A stretch of 15,182 nt of DNA from assembly GCA_002387845.1 (NCBI GenBank), contig DGLB01000016.1:1-15182 (forward strand), given 5' to 3'. A program made the translations under genes and the position numbers. The stretch is from Stenotrophomonas maltophilia (GTDB lineage Bacteria; Pseudomonadota; Gammaproteobacteria; Xanthomonadales; Xanthomonadaceae). Shown here in pieces: positions 7,010-13,839 of the stretch; positions within the stretch are counted from its first letter, which is position 1; every line of letters starts with the position of its first letter. The notes below the pieces were generated by a model. That model was not told the DNA's origin, made no database searches, and worked only from the letters and a program-made list of their open reading frames with translations.

Positions 7010-8353
7010 ATGACCGACACCTCCCGCATCCCCGAAGCCTGCGACCTGCTGATCGAAGCGGGTTACGTCGTTCCGATCGAACCGCATGCGGTGGTGCTGG
7101 AAGACCATGCCGTGGCTGTGCGTGGCAGTGAGATCGTGGCGATCCTGCCGCGCGCCGAAGCCCGCGCCCGCTTCGCCCCGAAGCAGACGGTGTCGCGCCC
7201 CGACGCGGCACTGATGCCGGGACTGGTCAACGCGCATACCCACAACCCGATGACCCTGCTCCGCGGTGTCGCCGACGACCTGCCGCTGATGGTGTGGCTG
7301 CAGCAGCACATCTGGCCGGTGGAAGCGGCGGTGATCGGGCCGGAGTTCGTCGCCGACGGCACCACCCTGGCGATTGCCGAAATGCTGCGCGGGGGCACCA
7401 CCTGCGCCAACGAAAACTACTTCTTCGCCGACGTGCAGGCGGCCGTGTACAAGCAGCACGGCTTCCGTGCGCTGGTGGGTGCGGTGGTGATCGATTTCCC
7501 CACCGCCTGGGCCAAAACCGACGATGAGTACTTCGCCAAGGCCGGTGACCTGCACGACCAGTGGCGCGGCGATCCGCTGATCGGCACCTCGTTCGCGCCG
7601 CACGCGCCGTACACGGTGAGCGACGCCAACTTCGAACGCGTGCGCATGCTGTCCGACCAGCTGGATATGCAGGTGCACCTGCACACCCATGAAACCGCGC
7701 AGGAAATCAGCGATTCGATCAAGCTGCATGGGCAGCGCCCGCTGGCGCGCCTGGACCGCCTGGGTCTGGTCAACGACCGCCTGATCGCGGTGCATATGAC
7801 CCAGCTGACCGAGGCGGAAATCCACCTGTGCGCCGAGCGTGGGGTCAGCGTGGTGCACTGCCCGGAATCGAACCTGAAACTGGCCTCGGGCTTCTGCCCG
7901 GCCTGTGCGCTGCAGCGTGCGGGGGTCAACCTGGCAATCGGCACCGACGGCTGCGCCAGCAACAACGACCTGGACATGTTCAGCGAGAACCGCACCGCGG
8001 CCATCCTCGCCAAGGCGGTGGCCAACGACGCCACCGCGCTGGACGCAGCGACCACGCTGCGTGCGGCCACCCTGGGCGGCGCACGCGCGCTGGGCTTCGG
8101 TGACCGCATCGGTTCCATCGAGGTCGGCAAGCAGGCCGACCTGGTCTGCGTGGACCTGTCGGCGCTGGAAACCCAACCGTTGCATCACGTGCTGTCGCAG
8201 CTGGTGTATGCCGCCGGCCGCCACCAGGTCAGCGATGTCTGGATTGCCGGGCAGCCCAAGCTGGTGCAGCGCGAGCTGGTCGGCATGGACACCGCCGCCC
8301 TGGTCGCCAATGCGCGGCAGTGGCGCGACCGTATTCGACACATTCGTGTGTGA
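7010..8353 (+). CDS. mtaD: MTA/SAH deaminase (TRZ/ATZ family amidohydrolase)
   Basis: This 447-residue metal-dependent hydrolase probably deaminates 5'-methylthioadenosine and/or S-adenosylhomocysteine to the inosine forms. Amidohydrolase ligands are visible: H76 and H78 in NAHTHNP, H225 in HLHTHET with catalytic E228, and D313 in GTDGCASNNDLD; H198 and H262 are also family positions. It heads a run with ubiG and mupP, as PA3170 (a demonstrated MTA deaminase) does in Pseudomonas aeruginosa. UbiG releases SAH, so a SAH-handling neighbour makes sense. The ATG at 7010 is chosen because the upstream in-frame ATG (6932) lies inside the SMAG dimer. The ribosome site is weak, and CGAGACCG occurs twice in tandem just upstream. 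Confidence 0.88.
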   Translation: MTDTSRIPEACDLLIEAGYVVPIEPHAVVLEDHAVAVRGSEIVAILPRAEARARFAPKQTVSRPDAALMPGLVNAHTHNPMTLLRGVADDLPLMVWLQQHIWPVEAAVIGPEFVADGTTLAIAEMLRGGTTCANENYFFADVQAAVYKQHGFRALVGAVVIDFPTAWAKTDDEYFAKAGDLHDQWRGDPLIGTSFAPHAPYTVSDANFERVRMLSDQLDMQVHLHTHETAQEISDSIKLHGQRPLARLDRLGLVNDRLIAVHMTQLTEAEIHLCAERGVSVVHCPESNLKLASGFCPACALQRAGVNLAIGTDGCASNNDLDMFSENRTAAILAKAVANDATALDAATTLRAATLGGARALGFGDRIGSIEVGKQADLVCVDLSALETQPLHHVLSQLVYAAGRHQVSDVWIAGQPKLVQRELVGMDTAALVANARQWRDRIRHIRV

Positions 8354-8384
8354 TCGTGCAGCACGGATTCAAGAAGGTAACCCC

Positions 8385-9116
8385 ATGAACAGCCCCCACA
8401 CCTCCACCAATTTCGATCAGGCCGAGCTGGACAAGTTCGCCGCGCTGGCCAATCGCTGGTGGGACGCCGACGGTCCGCAGAAGCCGCTGCACGCGCTGAA
8501 CCCGGTGCGCCTGAAGTATGTTGCCGACCGCGCCCCGCTGCGCGGTGCACGCGTGCTCGACATCGGTTGCGGTGGCGGCCTGCTCAGCGAGGCGCTGGCC
8601 CAGGCCGGCGCGGACGTGACCGCCATCGACCTGGCCCCGGAGCTGGTCAAGGTGGCCCGCCTGCACGGGCTGGAGTCCGGCGTGAAGGTCGACTACCGCG
8701 TCCAGGCAGCCGAAGATCTGGCGGCCGAACAGCCCGGCAGCTTCGACGTGGTGACCTGCATGGAGATGCTGGAGCACGTGCCAGACCCGGGCGCGATCAT
8801 CGCGGCCTGCCACCGCCTGCTCAAGCCCGGCGGCCAGCTGTTCCTGTCCACCATCAACCGCACCCCGGCGGCGTTCGCAGTGGCCATCGTCGGCGCGGAG
8901 TACGTGGCGCGGCTGCTGCCCAAGGGCACGCATCACTACCAGGAGTTCATCAAGCCGGCCGAGCTGGGCAAGTGGCTGCGCGAGGCGGACTTCAACCTGC
9001 GCGATGTCAGTGGCATGGCCTATGAGCCGTGGCGCAACCGCGCGCGTCTGAGCGAGCGCACCGACATCAACTACCTCGCCCATGCGGTGAAGCCGGAAGA
9101 CAGCGCCGGTGTCTGA
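8385..9116 (+). CDS. ubiG: Ubiquinone biosynthesis O-methyltransferase UbiG
   Basis: This 243-residue class I SAM-dependent methyltransferase performs both O-methylations of ubiquinone synthesis (hydroxyl groups at C5 and on demethyl-Q). Features: family N-terminus ELDKFAALANRWWD (14-27) and PLHALNPVRL (34-43), SAM motif I LDIGCGGGLLSEALA (58-72), acidic D82 in TAIDLAPE, motif MEMLEHVPDP (126-135), and the segment THHYQEFIKPAEL (182-194) typical of UbiG. AAGAAGG at 8371-8377 precedes the ATG at 8385. It lies 31 bp after mtaD and overlaps the GTG start of the next gene by 8 bp, consistent with one operon. Confidence 0.96.
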   Translation: MNSPHTSTNFDQAELDKFAALANRWWDADGPQKPLHALNPVRLKYVADRAPLRGARVLDIGCGGGLLSEALAQAGADVTAIDLAPELVKVARLHGLESGVKVDYRVQAAEDLAAEQPGSFDVVTCMEMLEHVPDPGAIIAACHRLLKPGGQLFLSTINRTPAAFAVAIVGAEYVARLLPKGTHHYQEFIKPAELGKWLREADFNLRDVSGMAYEPWRNRARLSERTDINYLAHAVKPEDSAGV

Positions 9117-9807
9117 ACTGATGGCTTCCACGGGCGGCTTCCCGCCGGCCGTGCTGTTCGACCTGGATGGCACGTTGCTGGACAGCGCGCCGGACATGCT
9201 GGCCACCGCCAATGCGATGCTGGCCGCGCGGGGCAGGGGCCCGATCACGCTGGACGTGTTGCGCCCGGTGGTGTCCAAGGGATCGCGTGCGATGGTGGCG
9301 GTGGCGTTTCCCGAACTGGACCCGGCCGCGCGCGATGCGCTCATTCCCGAGTTCCTGCAGCGCTATGAAGCGCTGATCGGACAGCACGCGGTGTTGTTCG
9401 ACGGCGTGGCCGGCATGCTGGACGCGCTGGACGCGGCCGGCACCGCGTGGGGCATCGTCACCAACAAGCCCGAATACCTGGCACAGCTGATCGTGCCGCA
9501 GCTCGGCTGGCAGCAGCGCTGCCGCGTGCTGATCGGGGGCGACACCCTCAGCGAACGCAAGCCGCATCCGCTGCCGCTGCTGGAAGCCGCGCGACGCATG
9601 CAGATCGAGCCGGCCACCTGCGTATACGTGGGCGACGACGAGCGCGACATCCAGGCTGCCCTCGCCGCGGGCATGCCCTCCGTTGCCGCCCTGTGGGGCT
9701 ACCGCCTGGCCGACGACAGCCCGCTGGCGTGGGGTGCCGACGTGATGGTCGAGGAGCCCGCGCAGCTGCAGACTCCCTGCGCATGGCCGAGTGCCTCGGC
9801 ACCGTAA
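9109..9807 (+). CDS. mupP: HAD phosphatase, likely MurNAc-6-phosphate phosphatase MupP
   Basis: This 232-residue HAD-superfamily phosphatase has the nucleophile motif FDLDGTLLDS (Asp18 and Asp20), motif II Thr in IVTNKP, the motif III lysine in SERKPHP, and motif IV GDDERD. By sequence alone it could be called phosphoglycolate phosphatase (Gph). Its position directly after mtaD-ubiG matches PA3172, MupP of Pseudomonas aeruginosa, which dephosphorylates MurNAc-6-phosphate in peptidoglycan recycling, so I favour MupP. I choose the GTG at 9109, preceded by GGAAGA (9095-9100) at good spacing and overlapping ubiG by 8 bp; the ATG at 9121, four residues in, is the alternative. The C-terminal tail PCAWPSASAP looks unconserved. 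Confidence 0.82.
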   Translation: MSELMASTGGFPPAVLFDLDGTLLDSAPDMLATANAMLAARGRGPITLDVLRPVVSKGSRAMVAVAFPELDPAARDALIPEFLQRYEALIGQHAVLFDGVAGMLDALDAAGTAWGIVTNKPEYLAQLIVPQLGWQQRCRVLIGGDTLSERKPHPLPLLEAARRMQIEPATCVYVGDDERDIQAALAAGMPSVAALWGYRLADDSPLAWGADVMVEEPAQLQTPCAWPSASAP

Positions 9808-9848
9808 TCCTGGGGTGGCGGTACCGGAATCCTCTCCGGAAACCACCG

Positions 9849-9871
9849 GTAGCGCCGGCCGTTGGCCGGCC
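9849..9871 (+). repeat. Single SMAG-type REP unit
   Basis: GTAG at 9849-9852 is followed by the palindrome GCCGGCC (9854-9860), loop GTT, GGCCGGC (9864-9870). It is identical to the left unit of the dimer at 6901-6976. It lies between mupP and the next gene. Just upstream, 9814-9847 can form a weak compound hairpin (GGTGG/CCACC enclosing CCGGA/TCCGG) that may help end the mupP transcript. Confidence 0.8.
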
Positions 9872-9924
9872 ATCATGAACCCCCGACACCCCGTATCATT
9901 CAAGCTCCAGGATCTCCCCATCCC

Positions 9925-10632
9925 ATGACCACCTCCAGCGCCCTCGACAGCTTCCTCGACAAATGGCGTACCCGCTGGCCGGAATGGTCCGTGGCCGAAC
10001 CGTTCATCGCCGAATCCCAGCGCACCCTCGTGGTGGCCTGGTTCGCGTTGCTGCAGGAATTCGACGACATCTTCAACACCGCCGGCGACCCCATCCCGGC
10101 CGACGCCAAGCTGGCGTGGTGGGGGGAAGAGCTGCGCAGCTGGTCCAACCAGCGCTCGCGCCATCCGTTGGGCCGCCTGCTGGAGCCGGTGCGTGCGCCG
10201 TGGGCAGAGCTGGCGCAGACGCTGCCGGACCTGGTGGAAGCCCGCGCGGTGCCGGTGGACGCCGCGCAGGCACAGCGTGCCCTGCAGGCCTACGGCAGCG
10301 CCGTGGCGGCGGTGGAGGCGGTGATGTTCAGCGCGCCCGCCCGCGGCGACGTTGCCACTCCGATCGTGCTGCAGGCCCTGTCCCAGCGTCTGCAGGAGGC
10401 CGGCGTCGGTGCCGTACCGCGCGCGCTGCTCGCGCAGGATGACGGCAATGCGCCACAGCGCTATGCCGCGCATCTGTTAGCTCAGTGGCCGTCACGTGTG
10501 GCCGGGCCGCGCCCGCGCCGCATGTACGCCTCGCTGGCCCGCACGCGGCTGCAGGCTGTCGCCGAAGGCCGCGTTCTACAGGCCACGCCATTGCGTACGT
10601 TGCTGCGCACGTGGTGGGCCGGGCGCGGCTGA
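9925..10632 (+). CDS. Divergent squalene/phytoene synthase family protein
   Basis: This 235-residue protein resembles the head-to-head prenyl synthase family near its N-terminus: LLQEFDDIF (42-50) at the place of the first Asp-rich motif and AKLAWWGEELRSW (61-73), a hallmark of the family. The C-terminal PRRMYASLARTRLQA (197-211) also fits. It is shorter than real squalene or phytoene synthases (about 270-350), the first motif is reduced, and I see no convincing second Asp-rich motif. It may therefore be catalytically altered or inactive; its substrate cannot be inferred. No carotenoid or hopanoid genes are adjacent. The ATG at 9925 has only a weak AGGA upstream, and the longer frame would begin inside the SMAG unit. 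A TATCAT at 9894-9899 is a possible -10 box. Confidence 0.75.
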   Translation: MTTSSALDSFLDKWRTRWPEWSVAEPFIAESQRTLVVAWFALLQEFDDIFNTAGDPIPADAKLAWWGEELRSWSNQRSRHPLGRLLEPVRAPWAELAQTLPDLVEARAVPVDAAQAQRALQAYGSAVAAVEAVMFSAPARGDVATPIVLQALSQRLQEAGVGAVPRALLAQDDGNAPQRYAAHLLAQWPSRVAGPRPRRMYASLARTRLQAVAEGRVLQATPLRTLLRTWWAGRG

Positions 10633-10680
10633 CAGCCCGCTCGCGCGCGGTGCAACGGAACCCGTGACGCGCGGGATGAG

Positions 10681-10887
10681 ATGACCGGGATTGCCGGAAT
10701 GACCTGGATGACCGGAATGACCGGAATGACCGGAATGACCGGAATGACCGGAATTGCCGGGATTGCCGGAATGACCGGAATGACCGGAATGACCGGAATG
10801 ACCGGAATGACCGGAATTGCCGGAATTGCCGGAACTGCCGGAACTGCCGGAACTGCCGGAATGACCGGAATGACCGGGATGCATGGG
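10681..10887. repeat. Minisatellite of 23 tandem 9-bp units
   Basis: There are 23 contiguous units without length change. The main form is ATGACCGGA, with blocks of ATTGCCGGA or ATTGCCGGG and three consecutive ACTGCCGGA; the third unit is ATGACCTGG and the last ATGCATGGG. Variants are clustered, as expected from expansion by slippage or unequal exchange. In frame it would read (Met-Thr-Gly)n on the plus strand and collagen-like (Gly-His-Ser)n on the minus strand, but neither has a credible gene start. Confidence 0.95.
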
Positions 10888-10888
10888 G

Positions 10889-11036
10889 TCGGTAGGGTCG
10901 GTCGTCAGACGACTGCCGATAGGGGGTCTGCGTTCGGTAACGCATGACCCGAAACGAACGCCGTTTTCGCCGAAAGTCCATGCGTCAAAGGACCGATCAC
11001 CGTTATCGGCAGTCGTCTGACGACCGACCCTACCGA
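10889..11036. repeat. 148-bp element with 33-bp inverted arms and inner hairpin
   Basis: Perfect 33-bp inverted arms lie at 10889-10921 and 11004-11036. Each arm contains the near-palindrome GTCGTC-A-GACGAC. The 82-bp interior begins with a stable hairpin: GGGTCTGCGTT (10924-10934), loop CGGT, AACGCA then GACCC (10939-10950) with one bulged T. It could be a MITE-like element or a strong structured transcript end for both convergent genes. I see no clear target-site duplication at its ends. Confidence 0.8.
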
Positions 11037-11070
11037 TCAACCCCACCGATCAACCCCACCGATCAACCCC
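11032..11070. repeat. Three tandem 13-bp repeats
   Basis: ACCGATCAACCCC occurs three times without interruption at 11032, 11045 and 11058, followed by a degenerate partial unit. The first unit overlaps the outer end of the right arm of the adjacent inverted repeat by 5 bp. Confidence 0.9.
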
Positions 11071-11116
11071 ATCAGCCCCCGACATCACCGCCCAGGTGCC
11101 GCGCCGTCCGTCAGCA

Positions 11117-11962
11117 TCATTTCCCGCGCTCCAACACCAGCAGCGGGTCAATCCGGGTATCAAACCAGTTCATGCCCCAATGCAGGTGTGGCCCGGTTGC
11201 ACGCCCGGTGGCCCCCACCGCGGCAATCACCTGACCCTGTTCCACCCGGTCGCCCACCTTCACGTCGATCCGCGACAGGTGCAGGAAGTTGGAACTGATG
11301 CCGAACCCATGATCCAGCAGCAACGTGCCGCCGGTCAGATACAGATCCGGCCCCGCGAACGTCACCACACCCGCCGCGGGTGCCTTCACCGGCGTACCGG
11401 TCGGCACCGCGATATCCATCCCCGAATGACCTGCACCCGGTTGGCCGTTGTACACCCGTGCATTGCCGAAGCGCCCACTGATCCGCCCCTGCACCGGCCA
11501 GATGAAGGCCTGGGCGAAGTCGGCACGGTTGTCGTCGCGTGCGCGCGCCGCGGTGACCTGGGCCTGCTCACGCTTGATCCGTTCGGCAATTGCCGGGGGC
11601 GGGTTCACGGTTTTCGGCGGCACGCCGTTCACCCGTTCCACCGGCCAGTCACGCGGGGTCACCGCGATGCTGGCGGTTTCCGCACTGCCGTCCGGCCGCA
11701 GCACCTGCACCTGCAGCGGTCCCTTCTCGTCGCGACCAATGCCAAACACCACGCTGCCATAGCCGCTTACCCGCAGGGTACGGCCGGCGTAGGTCACCGT
11801 GCTGCCCGGCGGTACCTTGCCGATCACCATCGCGCCCTGCGAAGCGCTGGCCGGGAACACCACACGGGTGTCGGCCTGGGCCAGGGCAGGGGCGGGCAGC
11901 AGCGCGGTCGCCGCCAGCGGGGCCAGGGCCAGCAGGCCCAGGCCCATCATCCACGCCCGCAT
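11117..11962 (-). CDS. Secreted M23 family metallopeptidase (LytM domain)
   Basis: This 281-residue exported protein has a signal peptide (hydrophobic core about 5-24, likely cleavage after ALA at 28). An N-terminal region of about 30-110 resembles the beta-rich domain found before LytM domains in related proteins. The C-terminal peptidase about 155-278 keeps all zinc and catalytic positions: H179 and D183 in GHSGMD, H228 in FLHLS, and H259/H261 in GPHLHW. It is expected to cut peptide crosslinks of peptidoglycan in the periplasm, or to be a cell-wall hydrolase with a dedicated role. Its ATG overlaps the pyrC stop (TGATG), so translation is probably coupled. It has no clear terminator; the repeat island lies just downstream. 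Confidence 0.93.
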   Translation of the reverse strand: MRAWMMGLGLLALAPLAATALLPAPALAQADTRVVFPASASQGAMVIGKVPPGSTVTYAGRTLRVSGYGSVVFGIGRDEKGPLQVQVLRPDGSAETASIAVTPRDWPVERVNGVPPKTVNPPPAIAERIKREQAQVTAARARDDNRADFAQAFIWPVQGRISGRFGNARVYNGQPGAGHSGMDIAVPTGTPVKAPAAGVVTFAGPDLYLTGGTLLLDHGFGISSNFLHLSRIDVKVGDRVEQGQVIAAVGATGRATGPHLHWGMNWFDTRIDPLLVLERGK

Positions 11963-13308
11963 CAGCGGTCGTAGCTCAGGCGCTGGCCGTTCGGTGCTCC
12001 CACCAGGGCAGTGCCGTCCCAGGCCAGCTCGCCGTTGACCCAGGTCGAGGCAATGCGCGAGCGGAAGGTCATGCCTTCAAACGGCGACCAGCCGCACTTG
12101 GACAGAATGTCCTCGCGCTTGACCGTGAACGGCACGTCTTCCACCAGCACCAGGTCGGCGAAGTAACCTTCGCGCAGGTAGCCGCGCTGGCTCACGTCGA
12201 ACAGCTGGGCCGGGGCATGGGCGAACTTCTGCACCACCTGTTCGATGCTCAGCTTGCCTTCGTGCACCAGTTCCAATGCCGCCACCAGCGCGTACTGCAC
12301 CAGCGGCAGCCCCGACGGTGCCTGGGCGTAAGGCTTCTGCTTCTCTTCCCAGGTGTGCGGGGCGTGGTCGGTGGCCAGTACGTCGATCACGTTGTCGGCC
12401 ATGGCCTGGGTCAGGGCTTCGCGGTCACTCACTTCCTTGATCGCCGGGTTGCACTTGATCAGGTTGCCCAGGCGGGCGTAATCCGTGCGGTCAAAGCGCA
12501 GGAAGTGGATGCAGGTTTCGGCGGTGATCTGCTTGCGGCTGCCATCGGCGCGGATCAGCGGGCCCTTTTCGAACAGGGCCAGTTCGTCGGCGGTGGAAAT
12601 GTGCAGCACGTGCAGGCGGGTGCCATGCTTCCTGGCCAGCGATACCGCCAGCTGCGACGACTTCAGGCAGGCCTCGCGCGAACGGATGTCCGGATGCTGT
12701 TCGGCGCTGAGGGTATCGCCATACTTCTCGGCGTACTCCTTGGCCTTGGCATCGATCATCGGCGTGTCTTCGCAGTGGGTGATGATCGGCGTGGGCGCGT
12801 CGCGGAAGATCGCATCCAGCGTTTCCGGGTTGTCGACCAGCATGTTGCCGGTGGACGCGCCCATGAACACCTTGATGCCCGGCGCGGTCTTGGGGTCGAG
12901 AATCTGGATGTCGGCCAGATTGTCGTTGCTGGCCCCCATGTAGAAGCCGTAATTGGCACGCGCACGACCGGCGGCGGCGTCGTACTTGGCCTGCAGCGCG
13001 GCGGCGTTCAGGGTGGGCGGGTTGGTGTTGGGCATGTCCATGAAACTGGTCAGCCCGCCGGCCACGGCCGCGGCCGATTCGGTGGCGATGTCGCCCTTGT
13101 GGGTCAGGCCCGGTTCGCGGAAATGCACCTGGTCATCGATCATGCCGGGCAGCAGCCAACGCCCGCCTGCATCGACCACGGTTTCGCCGGGGCGTGCCTC
13201 CAGGCCGGTTCCGATCTGCGCGATGCGGCCATTCTCGATGCGCAGGTCACCTTCGGTGATGGTGCCTTCATTGACCAGACGGGCATTGACGATGAGCGTG
13301 GAGGACAT
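11962..13308 (-). CDS. pyrC: Dihydroorotase
   Basis: This 448-residue cyclic amidohydrolase is expected to interconvert carbamoyl-aspartate and dihydroorotate in pyrimidine synthesis. Metal-site positions: IDDQVHFREPG (57-67), in which Q60 replaces the first His of the usual HxH; K146 in GIKVFMGAS, the carboxylated-lysine position; H178 in ITHCED; H236 in HVLHIS; and D314 in ATDHAPH. The rest of the active site looks complete, and I recall the Gln form from other dihydroorotase-family members, so it is probably a subfamily trait. The ATG at 13308 is preceded by AGGAAA and lies 1 bp after the yidD stop (TGAaATG); the longer frame runs back through yidD and is rejected. A dihydropyrimidinase-type activity is the main alternative. 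Confidence 0.88.
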   Translation of the reverse strand: MSSTLIVNARLVNEGTITEGDLRIENGRIAQIGTGLEARPGETVVDAGGRWLLPGMIDDQVHFREPGLTHKGDIATESAAAVAGGLTSFMDMPNTNPPTLNAAALQAKYDAAAGRARANYGFYMGASNDNLADIQILDPKTAPGIKVFMGASTGNMLVDNPETLDAIFRDAPTPIITHCEDTPMIDAKAKEYAEKYGDTLSAEQHPDIRSREACLKSSQLAVSLARKHGTRLHVLHISTADELALFEKGPLIRADGSRKQITAETCIHFLRFDRTDYARLGNLIKCNPAIKEVSDREALTQAMADNVIDVLATDHAPHTWEEKQKPYAQAPSGLPLVQYALVAALELVHEGKLSIEQVVQKFAHAPAQLFDVSQRGYLREGYFADLVLVEDVPFTVKREDILSKCGWSPFEGMTFRSRIASTWVNGELAWDGTALVGAPNGQRLSYDR

Positions 13309-13309
13309 T

Positions 13310-13564
13310 TCAGTGGTTTCCTGGGCAGCGACAGGCGGCGCGATCGGCGCGCGGTGGCACCTCGTCGATACCGCCGGGATGGAAGGGATGGCAACGCCCC
13401 AGGCGCCTGGCGGCCAGCCAGCTACCGCGCGCGGGGCCATGAACGGCAATCGCCTGCATGGCGTATTCAGAACAGCTGGGCATGAAGCGACAGCGCGGTC
13501 CCAGCAGCGGGCTGATGAAGCGCTTGTAGAAGCGGAGCAGGGCGATGAGCAGGCGTGAGATCAC
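13310..13564 (-). CDS. yidD: Membrane protein insertion efficiency factor YidD
   Basis: This 84-residue protein (E. coli 85) has the family core: LLRFYKRFISPLLGPRCRF (9-27), MPSCSEYA (28-35), and RCHPFHPGGIDEVP (57-70), with an amphipathic basic N-terminus that sits on the inner membrane near YidC. It starts with GTG at 13564; an in-frame TAA five codons upstream rules out an earlier start. YidD normally lies between rnpA and yidC near the replication origin; here it is first in a minus-strand operon with pyrC and the M23 peptidase, and the pyrC ribosome site lies inside its last codons. Confidence 0.93.
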   Translation of the reverse strand: MISRLLIALLRFYKRFISPLLGPRCRFMPSCSEYAMQAIAVHGPARGSWLAARRLGRCHPFHPGGIDEVPPRADRAACRCPGNH

Positions 13565-13620
13565 CTGCCCATCTTAGAGCAGTTGGCATGAAGGCCGCAT
13601 TTGTCGCAGGATGGGCTGTT

Positions 13621-13651
13621 GGTCCGCTGCGCACCGGGTGTGCGCCGGACC
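13621..13651. promoter_or_regulatory. GC-rich hairpin between yidD and the dksA-like gene
   Basis: GGTCCG and GCGCAC (13621-13634, separated by an unpaired CT) pair with GTGCGC and CGGACC (13640-13651) to give a 12-bp stem with a 2-nt bulge and 5-nt loop. It lies 57 bp upstream of the yidD start and could be part of its leader. No T-tract follows on either strand, so I do not call it a terminator. Confidence 0.4.
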
Positions 13652-13765
13652 GCCCCGGTGCCGTGGGTGCCGGGTCAGGTACCGAACTGCGCACGTCGGT
13701 CCACCCCATCCGGGGCCCGATGTCACCGCAGGCGGCTCCGCGCATGAACGGAGTCCGTCACGTGG

Positions 13766-13794
13766 TTGCTGCTGCGGGTCGGGTAGGCTATAAA
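13766..13794 (+). promoter_or_regulatory. Sigma-70-like promoter of the dksA-like gene
   Basis: TTGCTG at 13766-13771 and TATAAA at 13789-13794 are separated by exactly 17 bp. The -10 box matches the consensus at five of six positions and the -35 at three. Transcription would begin near 13801, inside a small hairpin (GGCCCG 13795-13800 with CGGGCC 13807-13812). This excludes the in-frame ATG at 13744 as the start of the gene. Confidence 0.65.
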
Positions 13795-13839
13795 GGCCCG
13801 CTTTCCCGGGCCCCGGGGGAAACCAAGGAAGAGCGTTTC

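Larger units (their letters stand above)
10633..11116. other. Repeat-filled region between convergent genes
   Basis: These 484 bp lie between two gene ends and contain no gene I can support. They hold, in order, the 9-bp tandem array, the nested inverted repeat and the 13-bp repeats listed separately. All frames across the array are open simply because the 9-bp units lack stops, so open length carries no coding information here. I see no T-rich intrinsic terminator for either flanking gene. Confidence 0.7.

Noticed and set aside
10681..10947. (Met-Thr-Gly) repeat open frame on the plus strand
   Set aside because: Same array; it begins with the first repeat unit and has no ribosome site or conserved part.
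10576..11046. Collagen-like (Gly-His-Ser) open frame on the minus strand
   Set aside because: Produced by the 9-bp array; it runs antisense into the upstream gene and no start with a ribosome site is seen.
10681..11070. CRISPR array
   Set aside because: Units are 9 or 13 bp and contiguous, with no spacers and no cas genes.
13744..13839. Upstream ATG start for the dksA-like gene
   Set aside because: A 17-bp-spaced promoter at 13766-13794 lies downstream of it, and the GTG at 13840 has a good ribosome site.
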